NCBI GenBank assembly: GCA_014239335.1
Contig: JAAZZC010000272.1
Location: 1-50,120, forward strand
Source: Verrucomicrobiales bacterium
Lineage (GTDB): Bacteria; Verrucomicrobiota; Verrucomicrobiia; Verrucomicrobiales; DEV007
Direction of reading: 5' to 3'
DNA length: 50,120 nt
In this document: piece after piece, positions 35,647-44,914 of the stretch
Position numbering within the stretch: the stretch's first letter is position 1
How the letters are laid out: every line of letters starts with the position of its first letter
The notes under the pieces: model-generated
What the model was told of the DNA's origin: nothing
The model's database searches: none
What the model saw: the letters and a program-made list of their open reading frames with translations, nothing else
Made by a program: the position numbers and the translations under genes

Positions 35647-36753
35647 ATGATGCAGTTTAAAACAATCCTAAAGAATCCTGCTGAGTGGATGCTTAGTAGT
35701 GGGCCCCATGGTGAGATTGTGATTAGTAGTCGGGTTCGCCTGGCTCGTAATTTACGAGACATTTCATTTCCCGGTTGGGCAGTAGAAGAAGACCGGATGG
35801 AGATTCTTAATCGAGTTAAGCCGGCAGTAGAGAATCTTACAGAAATGAATGGAGCTTTTTCTTCTGATTTGTCGAATCTAACGGCAGTAAAAAAACAGAT
35901 CCTTGTCGAACGTCATTTAATTAGTCGTGAACAGGCAGCAAAGGCTGCTGGTAGTGCGGCTATTATGAATCGTAAACAGACTTTATGTGTGATGGTAAAT
36001 GAAGAAGATCACTTGAGGATGCAATCAATTAAAGCGGGGTTAAGTCTTAGCGATGCATATAAAATGATTGATGAAGTAGATACTAAATTAGAATCAACTC
36101 TAGATTATGCTTTTGATAATCAATATGGCTATCTGACTGCTTGCCCTACTAACCTTGGAACAGGGATGAGAGCTTCTGCGATGCTTCATCTTCCTGGTTT
36201 GGTTCTTTCAGAACAAATCAATAAAGTCATAAATGCTGTGAATAAAATAGGATTAGCAGTGCGCGGCCTATATGGTGAAGGAACGGAAGCTCTTGGTAAT
36301 TTGTTTCAAGTTTCAAATCAGCATACCCTCGGTGAACAAGAGAATGAGATTATTGCTAGGTTGGAAAAAGTTATCAGGCAGATCATTGAGCATGAAGAGA
36401 ATGCTCGTGAAAAATTATATAATGAGAAACAAACTATATTAGATGATAAGATAGGCCGTTCTTATGCCATTCTTCGCTATGGACACATAATCTCCACTAA
36501 AGAGGCCCTTGATTTACTGTCTATGCTTAGAGCTGGTGTTGATTTGGGCTACTTTTCTGAAGATATTCGAGCTTTAATTGATGTTCTTTTTATGGAGATT
36601 CAACCCGCACATTTACAGGTTTTTGCAGATCGTAAGCTTGGTGCAGAGGAAAGAGACTCCTTACGTGCGGAAATAATGCGTGATAGGTTGAAAAGTTTGC
36701 CTGAGCCAAGTAAGTTCTCAAGTAATAAGTCAAATGAACAATCTTCCGAATGA
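35647..36753 (+). CDS. mcsB: Protein arginine kinase McsB
   Basis: 368-residue phosphagen-kinase-like enzyme that phosphorylates arginine residues of client proteins. The characteristic SSRVRLARNL nucleotide-binding segment is near residue 28, and NEEDHLRM is the conserved substrate-loop motif. The C-terminal part has GRSYAILRYG. A double Met start at 35647/35650 leaves a one-codon ambiguity. It is between mcsA and clpC and ends 18 bases before clpC, so all three are one transcript. The context supports degradation of phosphoarginine-tagged proteins. Confidence 0.95.
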   Translation: MMQFKTILKNPAEWMLSSGPHGEIVISSRVRLARNLRDISFPGWAVEEDRMEILNRVKPAVENLTEMNGAFSSDLSNLTAVKKQILVERHLISREQAAKAAGSAAIMNRKQTLCVMVNEEDHLRMQSIKAGLSLSDAYKMIDEVDTKLESTLDYAFDNQYGYLTACPTNLGTGMRASAMLHLPGLVLSEQINKVINAVNKIGLAVRGLYGEGTEALGNLFQVSNQHTLGEQENEIIARLEKVIRQIIEHEENAREKLYNEKQTILDDKIGRSYAILRYGHIISTKEALDLLSMLRAGVDLGYFSEDIRALIDVLFMEIQPAHLQVFADRKLGAEERDSLRAEIMRDRLKSLPEPSKFSSNKSNEQSSE

Positions 36754-36771
36754 GATTAGTTTTAACTGAAA

Positions 36772-39270
36772 ATGATGAATAATTTCACACCTCGAGCTCA
36801 GCAAGTTTTGGCATTAGCACGCAAAGAAGCTGATCGGTTCAACCACAATTATGTAGGAACTGAACATCTGTTACTTGGTCTAATCAAACTGGGTCAGGGA
36901 GTAGCTGTTAATGTTCTGCAGAAAATGAGCTTGGATCTCGAAACTGTTAGAATGGAGGTCGAGAAACAAGTGGGATCTGGGCCAGAGACTAAGACTCCCG
37001 GCAACATTCCTTATACTCCTAGGGTTAAGAAAGTTTTGGCTCTTGCTGGGAAAGAAGCTAAAGCACTGAATCATTCATATGTTGGCACTGAGCATATTCT
37101 CCTAGGACTTCTTCGAGAAGGGGATGGAGTTGCGGCTAGGGTATTGAAAAACTTAGAAGTAGATATTGAACGGACTCGCAATGAAATCTTAAGAGAGTTG
37201 GACCCTAATTTTAGCCCTGGTGATTTGGGTGATGAAGATGATGGGGTCTTTGAGGAAGCTGAAATTAGCGGTGGAGGCAAAGAAAGTAAGACTCCAGCCT
37301 TACGAGCTTTTGGTAGGGATCTTACGGAGTTAGCTCAAAACGATGAGTTAGATCCTGTCATAGGACGGTTAGAGGAAATTGAAAGGGTGATACAGATCCT
37401 TTGTCGCCGAACAAAAAATAACCCGGTTCTGATAGGTGAAGCTGGAGTAGGAAAGACGGCTATCATTGAAGGTCTTGCACAAGAAATTGCTGCAGGCAAT
37501 GTTCCTGAGCTTTTACGCGGCAAGCGAGTCATTACTCTAGATTTGGCATTAATGGTTGCTGGAACTAAGTATCGAGGACAGTTCGAGGAGAGAATTAAAG
37601 CAGTGATGGATGAGATCGTTCGGGCCAAGAATGTGATTCTTTTTATCGACGAATTACATACGATCGTGGGAGCCGGTTCTGCCGAAGGGGCTATGGATGC
37701 TTCGAACATAATTAAACCTGCATTGAGCCGTGGTGAGTTGCAGTGTGTCGGCGCGACAACTCTAAATGAATATAGAAAATATATTGAAAAAGACGCAGCT
37801 TTGGAACGCCGCTTCCAGACAGTCAAGGTTGATGAGCCAAGCGTAGAGGATGCTATCAAAATATTGCAGGGACTGCAGCATAAGTATGAACTGCATCATA
37901 AAGCTAAATATTCGGATGATGCGATTAACTCGGCAGTTATGCTTTCAGAGCGTTATTTGACTGGAAGGTTTTTGCCTGACAAGGCTATTGATATTATGGA
38001 TGAGGCGGGAGCCAAGGCTCGTATTGGAGCAATGACACGTCCTCCTAAATTCAAGGAACTTGAAAATTCCATTGAAGAGATTCGAAAAGAAAAGGAAGAA
38101 GCAATAGGTGATCAGGAATATGAAAAAGCTGCCGCATTGCGTGATGAAGAAAAGCAAAAGAAAGCTCAGTTAGAAGAGATGCTTGAAGAGTGGCTAGCTC
38201 AGAGTGAAGAGAAGACTATCGATGTTGATGAAGATGATATTATGTCTGTCGTCTCAAAATGGACTGGAATTCCTCTTCAACGGATGGAGGAGGCTGAAGC
38301 TGAGAAGTTATTGAGGATGGAGGATGATTTAAAACTTCATGTTATTGGACAGGATGAGGCAGTAACTGCAATTTCCAAAGCATTGAGAAGATCCAGAGCT
38401 GATCTCAAGGATCCTAGGCGTCCAATAGGTTCATTTGTTTTCCTTGGACCTACCGGTGTTGGTAAGACGTTTTTGGCACGCAATTTGGCAGAGTTCATGT
38501 TTGGTGATCCTGATGCTCTTATACAAATTGATATGTCGGAGTACATGGAAAAATTTACTTCGAGTCGTTTAATTGGTTCGCCCCCAGGCTATGTTGGATA
38601 TGAAGAAGGCGGCCAACTTTCAGAAGCTGTTCGGAGACGTCCATATTCGGTTGTTCTTTTTGATGAAATTGAAAAAGCTCATCCTGATGTTATGCATCTT
38701 TTGTTGCAGATTCTTGAAGAAGGTACGGTGACCGATAGTCTTGGACGCAAAGTGGATTTTAGAAATACTATCATCATTATGACGTCCAATGTCGGTGCTG
38801 AGTTGATTAAGAAGCAAACTTCCCTTGGATTCGGTGCGATGGATAACGAATCTGCAGATTATGATGGGATGAAAGCAAAGATACTTGAGCAATCAAAAAA
38901 GGTTTTCAAGCCGGAGTTTCTTAATAGACTTGATGATCAAATTGTCTTCCACATGCTGGAAAAGAAGGATTTGGTTCAGATAGTTGATTTGGAAATTGCT
39001 AAAGTTTTTGATCGCCTCAAGAACCGCGACATAAGTGTGAAGATTGATAACAAGGCGAAGGACTTTCTCATTGAGGATGGCTATGATCCTGAGTATGGGG
39101 CGAGACCAATGAGACGTTCAGTTGAGAAAAACTTAGAAGATCCATTAGCAGAGCATTTGCTTCGTGGAGACGTTAAGGAAGGTGATCTTGTCACAGTGAC
39201 TGCAGATAAAAAGGAAAAGCTCCTCAAATTTAAGGCTGAATCTGGTGAGCCTGTGGCGGAGAAGGCATAG
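36772..39270 (+). CDS. clpC: ATP-dependent unfoldase ClpC
   Basis: 832-residue HSP100 chaperone that feeds ClpP. Two Clp_N repeats (about 4-65 and 79-140) are followed by the first AAA+ domain with Walker A GEAGVGKT (222-229) and FIDELHTIVGAG. A UVR motif near 445-460 (GDQEYEKAAALRDEE) marks it as ClpC rather than ClpB. The second AAA+ domain has GPTGVGKT and VVLFDEIEKAHPD. The LGFG motif (TSLGFGAMD) needed for ClpP docking is present. It is the last gene of mcsA-mcsB-clpC. Confidence 0.97.
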   Translation: MMNNFTPRAQQVLALARKEADRFNHNYVGTEHLLLGLIKLGQGVAVNVLQKMSLDLETVRMEVEKQVGSGPETKTPGNIPYTPRVKKVLALAGKEAKALNHSYVGTEHILLGLLREGDGVAARVLKNLEVDIERTRNEILRELDPNFSPGDLGDEDDGVFEEAEISGGGKESKTPALRAFGRDLTELAQNDELDPVIGRLEEIERVIQILCRRTKNNPVLIGEAGVGKTAIIEGLAQEIAAGNVPELLRGKRVITLDLALMVAGTKYRGQFEERIKAVMDEIVRAKNVILFIDELHTIVGAGSAEGAMDASNIIKPALSRGELQCVGATTLNEYRKYIEKDAALERRFQTVKVDEPSVEDAIKILQGLQHKYELHHKAKYSDDAINSAVMLSERYLTGRFLPDKAIDIMDEAGAKARIGAMTRPPKFKELENSIEEIRKEKEEAIGDQEYEKAAALRDEEKQKKAQLEEMLEEWLAQSEEKTIDVDEDDIMSVVSKWTGIPLQRMEEAEAEKLLRMEDDLKLHVIGQDEAVTAISKALRRSRADLKDPRRPIGSFVFLGPTGVGKTFLARNLAEFMFGDPDALIQIDMSEYMEKFTSSRLIGSPPGYVGYEEGGQLSEAVRRRPYSVVLFDEIEKAHPDVMHLLLQILEEGTVTDSLGRKVDFRNTIIIMTSNVGAELIKKQTSLGFGAMDNESADYDGMKAKILEQSKKVFKPEFLNRLDDQIVFHMLEKKDLVQIVDLEIAKVFDRLKNRDISVKIDNKAKDFLIEDGYDPEYGARPMRRSVEKNLEDPLAEHLLRGDVKEGDLVTVTADKKEKLLKFKAESGEPVAEKA

Positions 39271-39358
39271 TTCATATGTGACCTTAATTATTGGTATTTT
39301 TATTTATAGTTAAAGTCCCTGCATGGGATGATAATATCATTGAACGTATTGGTTCGTA

Positions 39359-40621
39359 ATGCGCATAGGATTTGTTTCGACTCGGTTTCATGGCACTGAT
39401 GGAGTTTCGTTAGAGGCTTCTAAGTGGGGAAAGGTTTTTGAAAAAGAATTAGATCATGAATGTTTCTGGTTTGCTGGAAAACTGGACACTCCTGAAAACT
39501 CTTCTAGTCTGTGCCCGAAGGCATTTTTTGAACATTCATCCGTCATCCCTTTACAGGAGAAACTCTTCAGTGACTTAAATGCCTGTTCAAATGATCTGAC
39601 TGATTCAGTGAATGTTCTTGAGGCGGAAATTCATAATTCGTTAGAGAATTTTGTCCGCAAATATTCAATTGATTTGGTCATTCCACAGAATGTTTTAGCT
39701 ATCCCTATGCATGTTCCAATGGGGCTAGCTGTCACTAGCATGGCCTCTAAGGGATTGCCAATGATTGCACATCATCATGACTTTTATTGGGAAAGAGAAC
39801 GTTTCTTAAAGGGTTGCGCTCAACATTACCTTGATTCTTCTTTCCCTCCTAAGATCACTGAGAAATTTCAGCATGTAGTAATCAATTCACAAGCTAAGGA
39901 GTCTCTTATGCAGAGATTGGGATTAGGATCTACAGTCATCCCTAATGTATTTGATTTTGAGAATCCTCCGTCAAATTCAGATGACTATGGAAATGATTTT
40001 CGTGACCAGTTTAAAATAGAATCTGATGAAATTCTTGTCCTGCAGCCCACGAGAGTCGTGCCTAGGAAAGGCATAGAATTATCTATTGAATTATGCTCCA
40101 GGATTCAGAAATTGACTAAAAAGAAGATCTGTTTGGTGGTCTCGCACCTTGCCGGCGATGAGGGGATGGATTATTATTACCAACTAGTTGATCTGTCTGA
40201 GAGATTAGGAGTTAAAGTCATTTGGGCAGGAGAACGTATCGGAGAATCTCGTGGATTAAATAGTTCTGGAGAAAAATTATATCAGCTATGGGATGTTTAT
40301 CCTCATGCAGATTTTGTTACTTATCCGAGCCTTTATGAGGGCTTTGGTAATGCTTTGTTAGAAACTTTTTATTTCTCTAAGCCCGTTCTTGTGAATAGAT
40401 ACCCTGTATTTAAGGATGATATTGAGCCGTGCGGCTTCAAGGTAGTTAGTATGGATGGTGAAGTCACCAATGAGGTTGTATCCGAAACGATGGATTTGAT
40501 CTTAGATAAGAATCTTGCGGAACAGTGGACGCAATTGAATTACGATTTATGTATTGAGAACTTTTCCTATAAAGTTCTAAAGGATTCTCTTGGGAAGATC
40601 CTAAATGAATTGATGACTTGA
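39359..40621 (+). CDS. Glycosyltransferase family 4 protein
   Basis: 420-residue GT-B glycosyltransferase. The N-terminal domain has FVSTRFHGTDGVSLEASKW and HHHDFYWERERF. The C-terminal donor-binding domain has LQPTRVVPRKGIELSIEL and the E-x7-E type motif YPSLYEGFGNALLETFYFSK. Some relatives make glucosylglycerate-type compatible solutes or glycolipids, but I cannot tell the acceptor. It is 88 bases after clpC and convergent with the lipoprotein gene. Confidence 0.85.
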   Translation: MRIGFVSTRFHGTDGVSLEASKWGKVFEKELDHECFWFAGKLDTPENSSSLCPKAFFEHSSVIPLQEKLFSDLNACSNDLTDSVNVLEAEIHNSLENFVRKYSIDLVIPQNVLAIPMHVPMGLAVTSMASKGLPMIAHHHDFYWERERFLKGCAQHYLDSSFPPKITEKFQHVVINSQAKESLMQRLGLGSTVIPNVFDFENPPSNSDDYGNDFRDQFKIESDEILVLQPTRVVPRKGIELSIELCSRIQKLTKKKICLVVSHLAGDEGMDYYYQLVDLSERLGVKVIWAGERIGESRGLNSSGEKLYQLWDVYPHADFVTYPSLYEGFGNALLETFYFSKPVLVNRYPVFKDDIEPCGFKVVSMDGEVTNEVVSETMDLILDKNLAEQWTQLNYDLCIENFSYKVLKDSLGKILNELMT

Positions 40622-40634
40622 AATAACTGATTGG

Positions 40635-41102
40635 CTAAGCTTTGTCTTTTCCCTGCATTTCAATTTCATCGCCGCGGTGATGAATAATGATTTCACTAGG
40701 ATGACCATTTGGAAGGGATTTCAGACTCATGCTCAGATTGTTGTCATGTGCAATGGCCCAAAGTAATTGGCGTCTAGTTATACCTATACTATCTATCGAA
40801 ACTAAAGGGATTACCTTGGGCTTCTTAATGAAGCTGTAGGAGAGTCCTGTCAGGGGTGCATTTTTGAAGATTTCCTCTAATGCCACTTCGTTATAATAAA
40901 CTCTCACTGGTGCATCCATCCACTTATTGTAAGGGGCATGCCAACTAAATAGGAAATCAGCAGGAACAGCAGCCTTGGATTCAACAAGACCTGGCTTTGG
41001 TTTTGGATTGAAAATTGAACAACTAATCAAAGCGATAGGGATTAATATAAGAAGGATCGCTCTAAAGATTGACGCAAAGAGGTTATTTTTTTGAATAAAC
41101 AT
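40635..41102 (-). CDS. Small lipoprotein with STN/secretin-like segment
   Basis: 155-residue lipoprotein. A hydrophobic signal ends in the lipobox LISC with lipidated C28. The C-terminal part has LEEIFKNAPLTGLSYSF, a small domain of the STN/secretin short-domain type (a strand-helix-strand outline), followed by LLWAIAHDNNLSMSL. Full family is not recognised. It may help an outer-membrane channel or pilus system, but nothing nearby supports this directly. It is transcribed alone and convergent with the GT4 gene. Confidence 0.55.
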   Translation of the reverse strand: MFIQKNNLFASIFRAILLILIPIALISCSIFNPKPKPGLVESKAAVPADFLFSWHAPYNKWMDAPVRVYYNEVALEEIFKNAPLTGLSYSFIKKPKVIPLVSIDSIGITRRQLLWAIAHDNNLSMSLKSLPNGHPSEIIIHHRGDEIEMQGKDKA

Positions 41103-41300
41103 TTTATAGGGGAATGAATAGTATAGTGCAAAACGTATAGTTGCGACTTAAAATTTCGAAATTACAGGAATCCCGTAATCTTACAATAATTCCTCGAAAT
41201 TCATTAATTTCGTAAAAATTATTTTCTTATAATGCTGCCTCTCCTTGAAATTCAGTCAAGCCCGTGGAACGATTCGATTTTCCTTCTATAAGACCCATTA

Positions 41301-42740
41301 ATGAAAAGACTCCATCTGCATGATTCCCTTTCGAGGAATCGATGTGAAATTTTCCCTGAGGATGGGAAAAAATTTAGGTTTTATTGCTGCGGGCCTACCG
41401 TTTATGGGCCTGCCCATATCGGGAACTTCAGGGCATTTCTTGTTCAGGATCTTTTTCGTAGAGTCATAGAGCTTTCTGGTATCAAAACATTACATGTTAG
41501 AAACATTACTGATGTCGATGATAAGACGATCCGCGAGGCACAGAATTCTGAACTATCTTTGGTGGAGTTCACGGCCGGATGGACCGAACGATTTCATGAA
41601 GATGCCAAGCAATTGAACATGTTGGATCCGCACCTTGAGCCAAGCGCGGTACAACATATTCCTGAGCAAATTCAACTCATTGAAAAATTAATAGAAAATG
41701 GTAATGCCTATGCATCGGAAGATGGTTCAGTTTATTTTTCAGTAAAATCATATTCAAATTACGGGAAACTTACTCGTATTGATCAACGTGATCTTATGGC
41801 GGGAGCCGGGGAGACTGCTAATGATGCAGACGAATACGAGAAGGACCATGTTTGTGATTTTGTTTTGTGGAAAGCTAGGAAACCTGAGGATGGAGATAAT
41901 TACTGGGACAGTCCTTGGGGCTCTGGTCGACCTGGGTGGCACTTGGAATGCAGTGCAATGGGAATGAAATATTTAGGAGAAACCTTCGACCTTCATGCTG
42001 GGGGCGTGGATTTATGTTTTCCTCATCATGAAAATGAAATTGCGCAGAGTGAGGCATCTACTGGTAAAGAATTTGCCCGTCATTGGTTCCATAATGAACA
42101 TCTGATGGTTGATGGCAGTAAGATGAGTAAGAGTTTAGGTAACTTGTATACTCTCGCAGATATCCATGACCGAGATTTTTCTGCAGCTGAGCTGAGGTAT
42201 TCTTTGCTCTCCGGCTCTTATCGGACAAAAATTAATTTTAGCTTTGATAGAATGAATGAGGCTAGGATCAATCTTAAGCGGATTGCCAATCTTGTTCAAA
42301 ATCTTGGTTCTGATTTACCTTCATATGAAGAGTTATGTGAGAGTGCCATTTCCGAAAGTATGGACCTAGGTCCATTTGAATCTAGCTGGGATGCTTTGCT
42401 AGAGGATTTGAATGCACCAGCTGCTCTCGGTGAATTATTTGTTGCGATTAAACCTCTGGAAAAAGAATTGGCAGAGGGCAATGTGCCTGAAGATACTAAA
42501 AAAGTGGCTCTACATGGTTTGGCTCTTTTAGTTCATGCGTTTGGTTGGATTTTACCAGAACTTGAAACGAAACAGTCATCCCCAGATGTTCCTGACCATG
42601 TTAAGGATTTGGCGGAAAGAAGATGGATTGCTAAACAGGAGAAAGATTGGGCTGAATCTGATCGCTTGAGAGACGCAGTCATTGACGAAGGCTGGGTAAT
42701 TAAAGATTCTAAGGACGGTTATGAATTAGAACCCTCTTAG
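41301..42740 (+). CDS. cysS: Cysteinyl-tRNA synthetase
   Basis: 479-residue class I aminoacyl-tRNA synthetase for cysteine. The zinc-binding C30 is in [10 protein letters not shown], and the HIGH motif is AHIGN at 38-42. WHLECSAM and [12 protein letters not shown] supply the other zinc ligands. KMSKS occurs intact in [10 protein letters not shown]. The C-terminal anticodon-binding part ends in [15 protein letters not shown]. The TATAAT at 41228-41233 may be part of its promoter, but no good -35 is visible. Its stop lies three bases from the convergent DUF1593 gene stop. Confidence 0.97.
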   Translation: MKRLHLHDSLSRNRCEIFPEDGKKFRFYCCGPTVYGPAHIGNFRAFLVQDLFRRVIELSGIKTLHVRNITDVDDKTIREAQNSELSLVEFTAGWTERFHEDAKQLNMLDPHLEPSAVQHIPEQIQLIEKLIENGNAYASEDGSVYFSVKSYSNYGKLTRIDQRDLMAGAGETANDADEYEKDHVCDFVLWKARKPEDGDNYWDSPWGSGRPGWHLECSAMGMKYLGETFDLHAGGVDLCFPHHENEIAQSEASTGKEFARHWFHNEHLMVDGSKMSKSLGNLYTLADIHDRDFSAAELRYSLLSGSYRTKINFSFDRMNEARINLKRIANLVQNLGSDLPSYEELCESAISESMDLGPFESSWDALLEDLNAPAALGELFVAIKPLEKELAEGNVPEDTKKVALHGLALLVHAFGWILPELETKQSSPDVPDHVKDLAERRWIAKQEKDWAESDRLRDAVIDEGWVIKDSKDGYELEPS

Positions 42741-42743
42741 AAA

Positions 42744-44141
42744 TTAATTGGTCACTGTTATAACTGCTCGGCGATAACTTGTTAGGCTAGGTGAGCCATT
42801 ATCTTCGACTATAAGAATCAGATGGATTTTGTTTGCCGATGCAGGAGTCTTCTTATTGGACACAGTGACGCTAGTTTCTATCCCTTCCGAATGACTAAGC
42901 TTAATGGAATGGTGATAATTTCCTGCTTCGTGGTAAATCATCCAACGATAGGAAATGTTATCATTATCGGGATCATGGCTTTGTTTTGCTGAAAATTTTA
43001 TCGTGCTTCCCGGTTCCGCATCTAAATATAAAACCTCCTTTGATTGGTTTCCATTTAGTATAGCGTTTGGATTGTGATTTGCTTTTGAATATTCCTTAGT
43101 AATGCACCAATCCATCCGAGCAGCAAAGTCGTGCTGAAAGGCTTTCCTCCAGCGCCATATAGTGGCCTGATCTGATGTGTAATGGTTATCATTGATTTTT
43201 ATAGTGTCTCTTGAATAGTGATTATTGGTCCATATTGGTCGTGTTTCTGCATAGGACTTATACAGTACGTACCGTCCTCCCCATCCTCCAAAGCTTGGAC
43301 TAATTGACCATCCTAATCCATTTTCAATGAGACCTAAAAATGAAGGCGTGTCTCCTTCCATGATGTAGGTGACTTTGGGATAAAGTTTACCTAGAGGGCC
43401 ATGATTTTCTATGATGTTTTCTTTGATCCAAGGATTGTCTACTAAGTCAAAATGATACATTGGTCCATTCTTGTAGTGGCGGTCTCCTGATATTCCAGTC
43501 CAAGTTGCACGATGATATTCTTTCCAGCTATTACTCGGAGTGACAATATAAAAGAGGCTAGGAAATTCTTTCCTGATCCATTTTCCCGCATCATCCTGAT
43601 CGGAAATGGTGTAAATCCTGAGCCTTGATAAGAGCACCTTCATCTGTTTTTCAGATTTCTCTTTGCTGGCGTCATGAAGTGCTTGTGCCAGTGTATTTGC
43701 TCCTCCCCAGACACTGACCCATAGAGGGCGAGGGTCATTTTTATTAGCGGCTTCAATGATAAGGTTTGAACCTGCGGTGCTTTTTCCTGCCCCGACCGAC
43801 TCCATGCCGTATCCTGATTGGCCACTCACTGTGAGTTCTAACAGATCATCGGATTTTGGATATTTTTTGGAATGAATTAGTAAATTATTCCTTACTTTTG
43901 AATATGCACTGACTTGCCTTCGGATCAGATCTTCTCGCGGTTTTGCGCGTAGGTGCTGTGAGGTGGTCGCAACTAATCCTTCCACGTCATATTCGTTGGA
44001 GTAGACAAGAAAACGAACCAGAGATTCCTCATCATCTGGTTCGTTGGAAATATCAGTTAGTGCTATGACCCTTTCTCTGGCATTACCTACGGAAAGGATT
44101 AATGCACCCAAAAGAGCAAAATAAAGGATTCTATATTTCAA
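42744..44141 (-). CDS. Exported DUF1593 (nucleoside hydrolase-like) protein
   Basis: 465-residue exported protein. The signal peptide covers about 1-21. The mature part begins RVIALTDISNEPDDEESLVRF, the DUF1593 hallmark that resembles the Asp cluster of inosine-uridine nucleoside hydrolases. VSVWGGANTLAQAL follows. The C-terminal part (about 370-465) looks like an Ig-like/PKD domain (SAKQSHDPDNDNISYRW). Some DUF1593 members are linked to cellulose or plant polysaccharide degradation. The start codon is TTG at 44141, and it overlaps the upstream gene stop by four bases (TTGA), implying coupled translation. Confidence 0.85.
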   Translation of the reverse strand: MKYRILYFALLGALILSVGNARERVIALTDISNEPDDEESLVRFLVYSNEYDVEGLVATTSQHLRAKPREDLIRRQVSAYSKVRNNLLIHSKKYPKSDDLLELTVSGQSGYGMESVGAGKSTAGSNLIIEAANKNDPRPLWVSVWGGANTLAQALHDASKEKSEKQMKVLLSRLRIYTISDQDDAGKWIRKEFPSLFYIVTPSNSWKEYHRATWTGISGDRHYKNGPMYHFDLVDNPWIKENIIENHGPLGKLYPKVTYIMEGDTPSFLGLIENGLGWSISPSFGGWGGRYVLYKSYAETRPIWTNNHYSRDTIKINDNHYTSDQATIWRWRKAFQHDFAARMDWCITKEYSKANHNPNAILNGNQSKEVLYLDAEPGSTIKFSAKQSHDPDNDNISYRWMIYHEAGNYHHSIKLSHSEGIETSVTVSNKKTPASANKIHLILIVEDNGSPSLTSYRRAVITVTN

Positions 44142-44539
44142 TCAATGAAGTTGTTTTCTTTGAGTTTTTTCTCAGTTTTGTATTCCCTTTTGATAATTGA
44201 AGTTATTAGAATGCCTCCTCCGATGAGGAGCATTGTGATAGTGAGTTTTAGATAGAGGCCTGCATCGATTGCATTACCATTACTCCATAATTGGGCTAGT
44301 GATAATATTACCCATATGATTATGGTTCCTATTGCAACACCACTGGCAAGCCGTAGATCGCCTGTTAAGTGTTCATTGCTTATTAGGGAGCAGAAAAATA
44401 TTGTCCCTCCAATCAATAGGAAGCTAAAGCTAATTTTCGTATAGATTTCAGCTGAAAGGGATTCTCCCCAGAGCTGCACAAGAGAAAGGACAATCCATAT
44501 TGCTAGTAATGATGTAAACGCAATAGAAGATCTTTTCAT
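44138..44539 (-). CDS. Small four-helix membrane protein with internal duplication
   Basis: 133-residue inner-membrane protein with four predicted transmembrane segments. The two halves repeat: WIVLSLVQLWG...FSFLLIGGTIFFCSLI and WVILSLAQLWS...ITMLLIGGGILITSII. I do not recognise the family. Its start overlaps the stop of the upstream DUF4177-like gene by one base (TAATG), and its stop overlaps the downstream DUF1593 start. It may help export or anchor that protein, but this is inference. Confidence 0.7.
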   Translation of the reverse strand: MKRSSIAFTSLLAIWIVLSLVQLWGESLSAEIYTKISFSFLLIGGTIFFCSLISNEHLTGDLRLASGVAIGTIIIWVILSLAQLWSNGNAIDAGLYLKLTITMLLIGGGILITSIIKREYKTEKKLKENNFID

Positions 44540-44751
44540 TATTTATCTCTTTCCATAATTATGACAAGTGCTTCTCTTTTAAAGAATAATAGCATCCGGC
44601 GTTGGTCTTTGTCCATGGTAACGACTTTCCATCCTTCAGCTGCATTTGTGTTTAAGAATTCAGTTAGTTTAACTGGATCTACTTTTGATTGACCAAGGAG
44701 AAGAGATCCCAGCATTCCTTCCTGATATATTACTGCTTTGTATTCTTTCAT
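44539..44751 (-). CDS. Small DUF4177-like protein
   Basis: 70-residue protein. The start MKEYKAVIYQ, the middle LTEFLNTNAAEGWKVVTM and the C-terminal MLLFFKRE match the DUF4177 outline of a small beta-alpha-beta domain. No signal peptide is seen. It is the first gene of a three-gene overlapping operon. Function is unknown. Confidence 0.75.
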   Translation of the reverse strand: MKEYKAVIYQEGMLGSLLLGQSKVDPVKLTEFLNTNAAEGWKVVTMDKDQRRMLLFFKREALVIIMERDK

Positions 44752-44845
44752 TAAATTAAGTTTATTGAATTAAGTTGTGAGCACAATTATAAATTTTTTT
44801 ATAATTTATAGTGTAAATTAATTTGTGACATTGAATTATATAAAT

Positions 44846-44896
44846 AGCGGAATAGGTGGGATTTGAATTCAATGTAGGATTGCTCCCTACACTTGA
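44846..44896 (-). repeat. Decayed tRNA-Ser 3' half (candidate attachment-site copy)
   Basis: Aligns with 49412-49461 in the same orientation with 40 of 50 identical positions plus one extra base. The match covers the anticodon-stem 3' strand, the variable arm, the T-arm and the acceptor 3' strand. It stops at the anticodon stem: no 5' half of a tRNA follows. The T-stem is broken (CC changed to TT), so it is not a working tRNA. A recombination attachment-site copy and a decayed tRNA-Ser paralogue are both possible. Confidence 0.75.
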
Positions 44897-44914
44897 CCCT
44901 TTAGCGATCGAAAT

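Noticed and set aside
37335-37859. Open frame of 174 codons on the minus strand inside clpC
   Set aside because: It lies fully inside a strongly conserved coding gene, has no recognisable domain, and its composition is the mirror of the clpC codons.
41103-41300. T-box or other riboswitch upstream of cysS
   Set aside because: No T-box sequence or specifier-like stem is seen; the leader is simply AT-rich with one TATAAT.
44846-44896. Second functional tRNA-Ser
   Set aside because: Only the 3' half is present, the T-stem is broken, and no D-arm or 5' acceptor strand follows.
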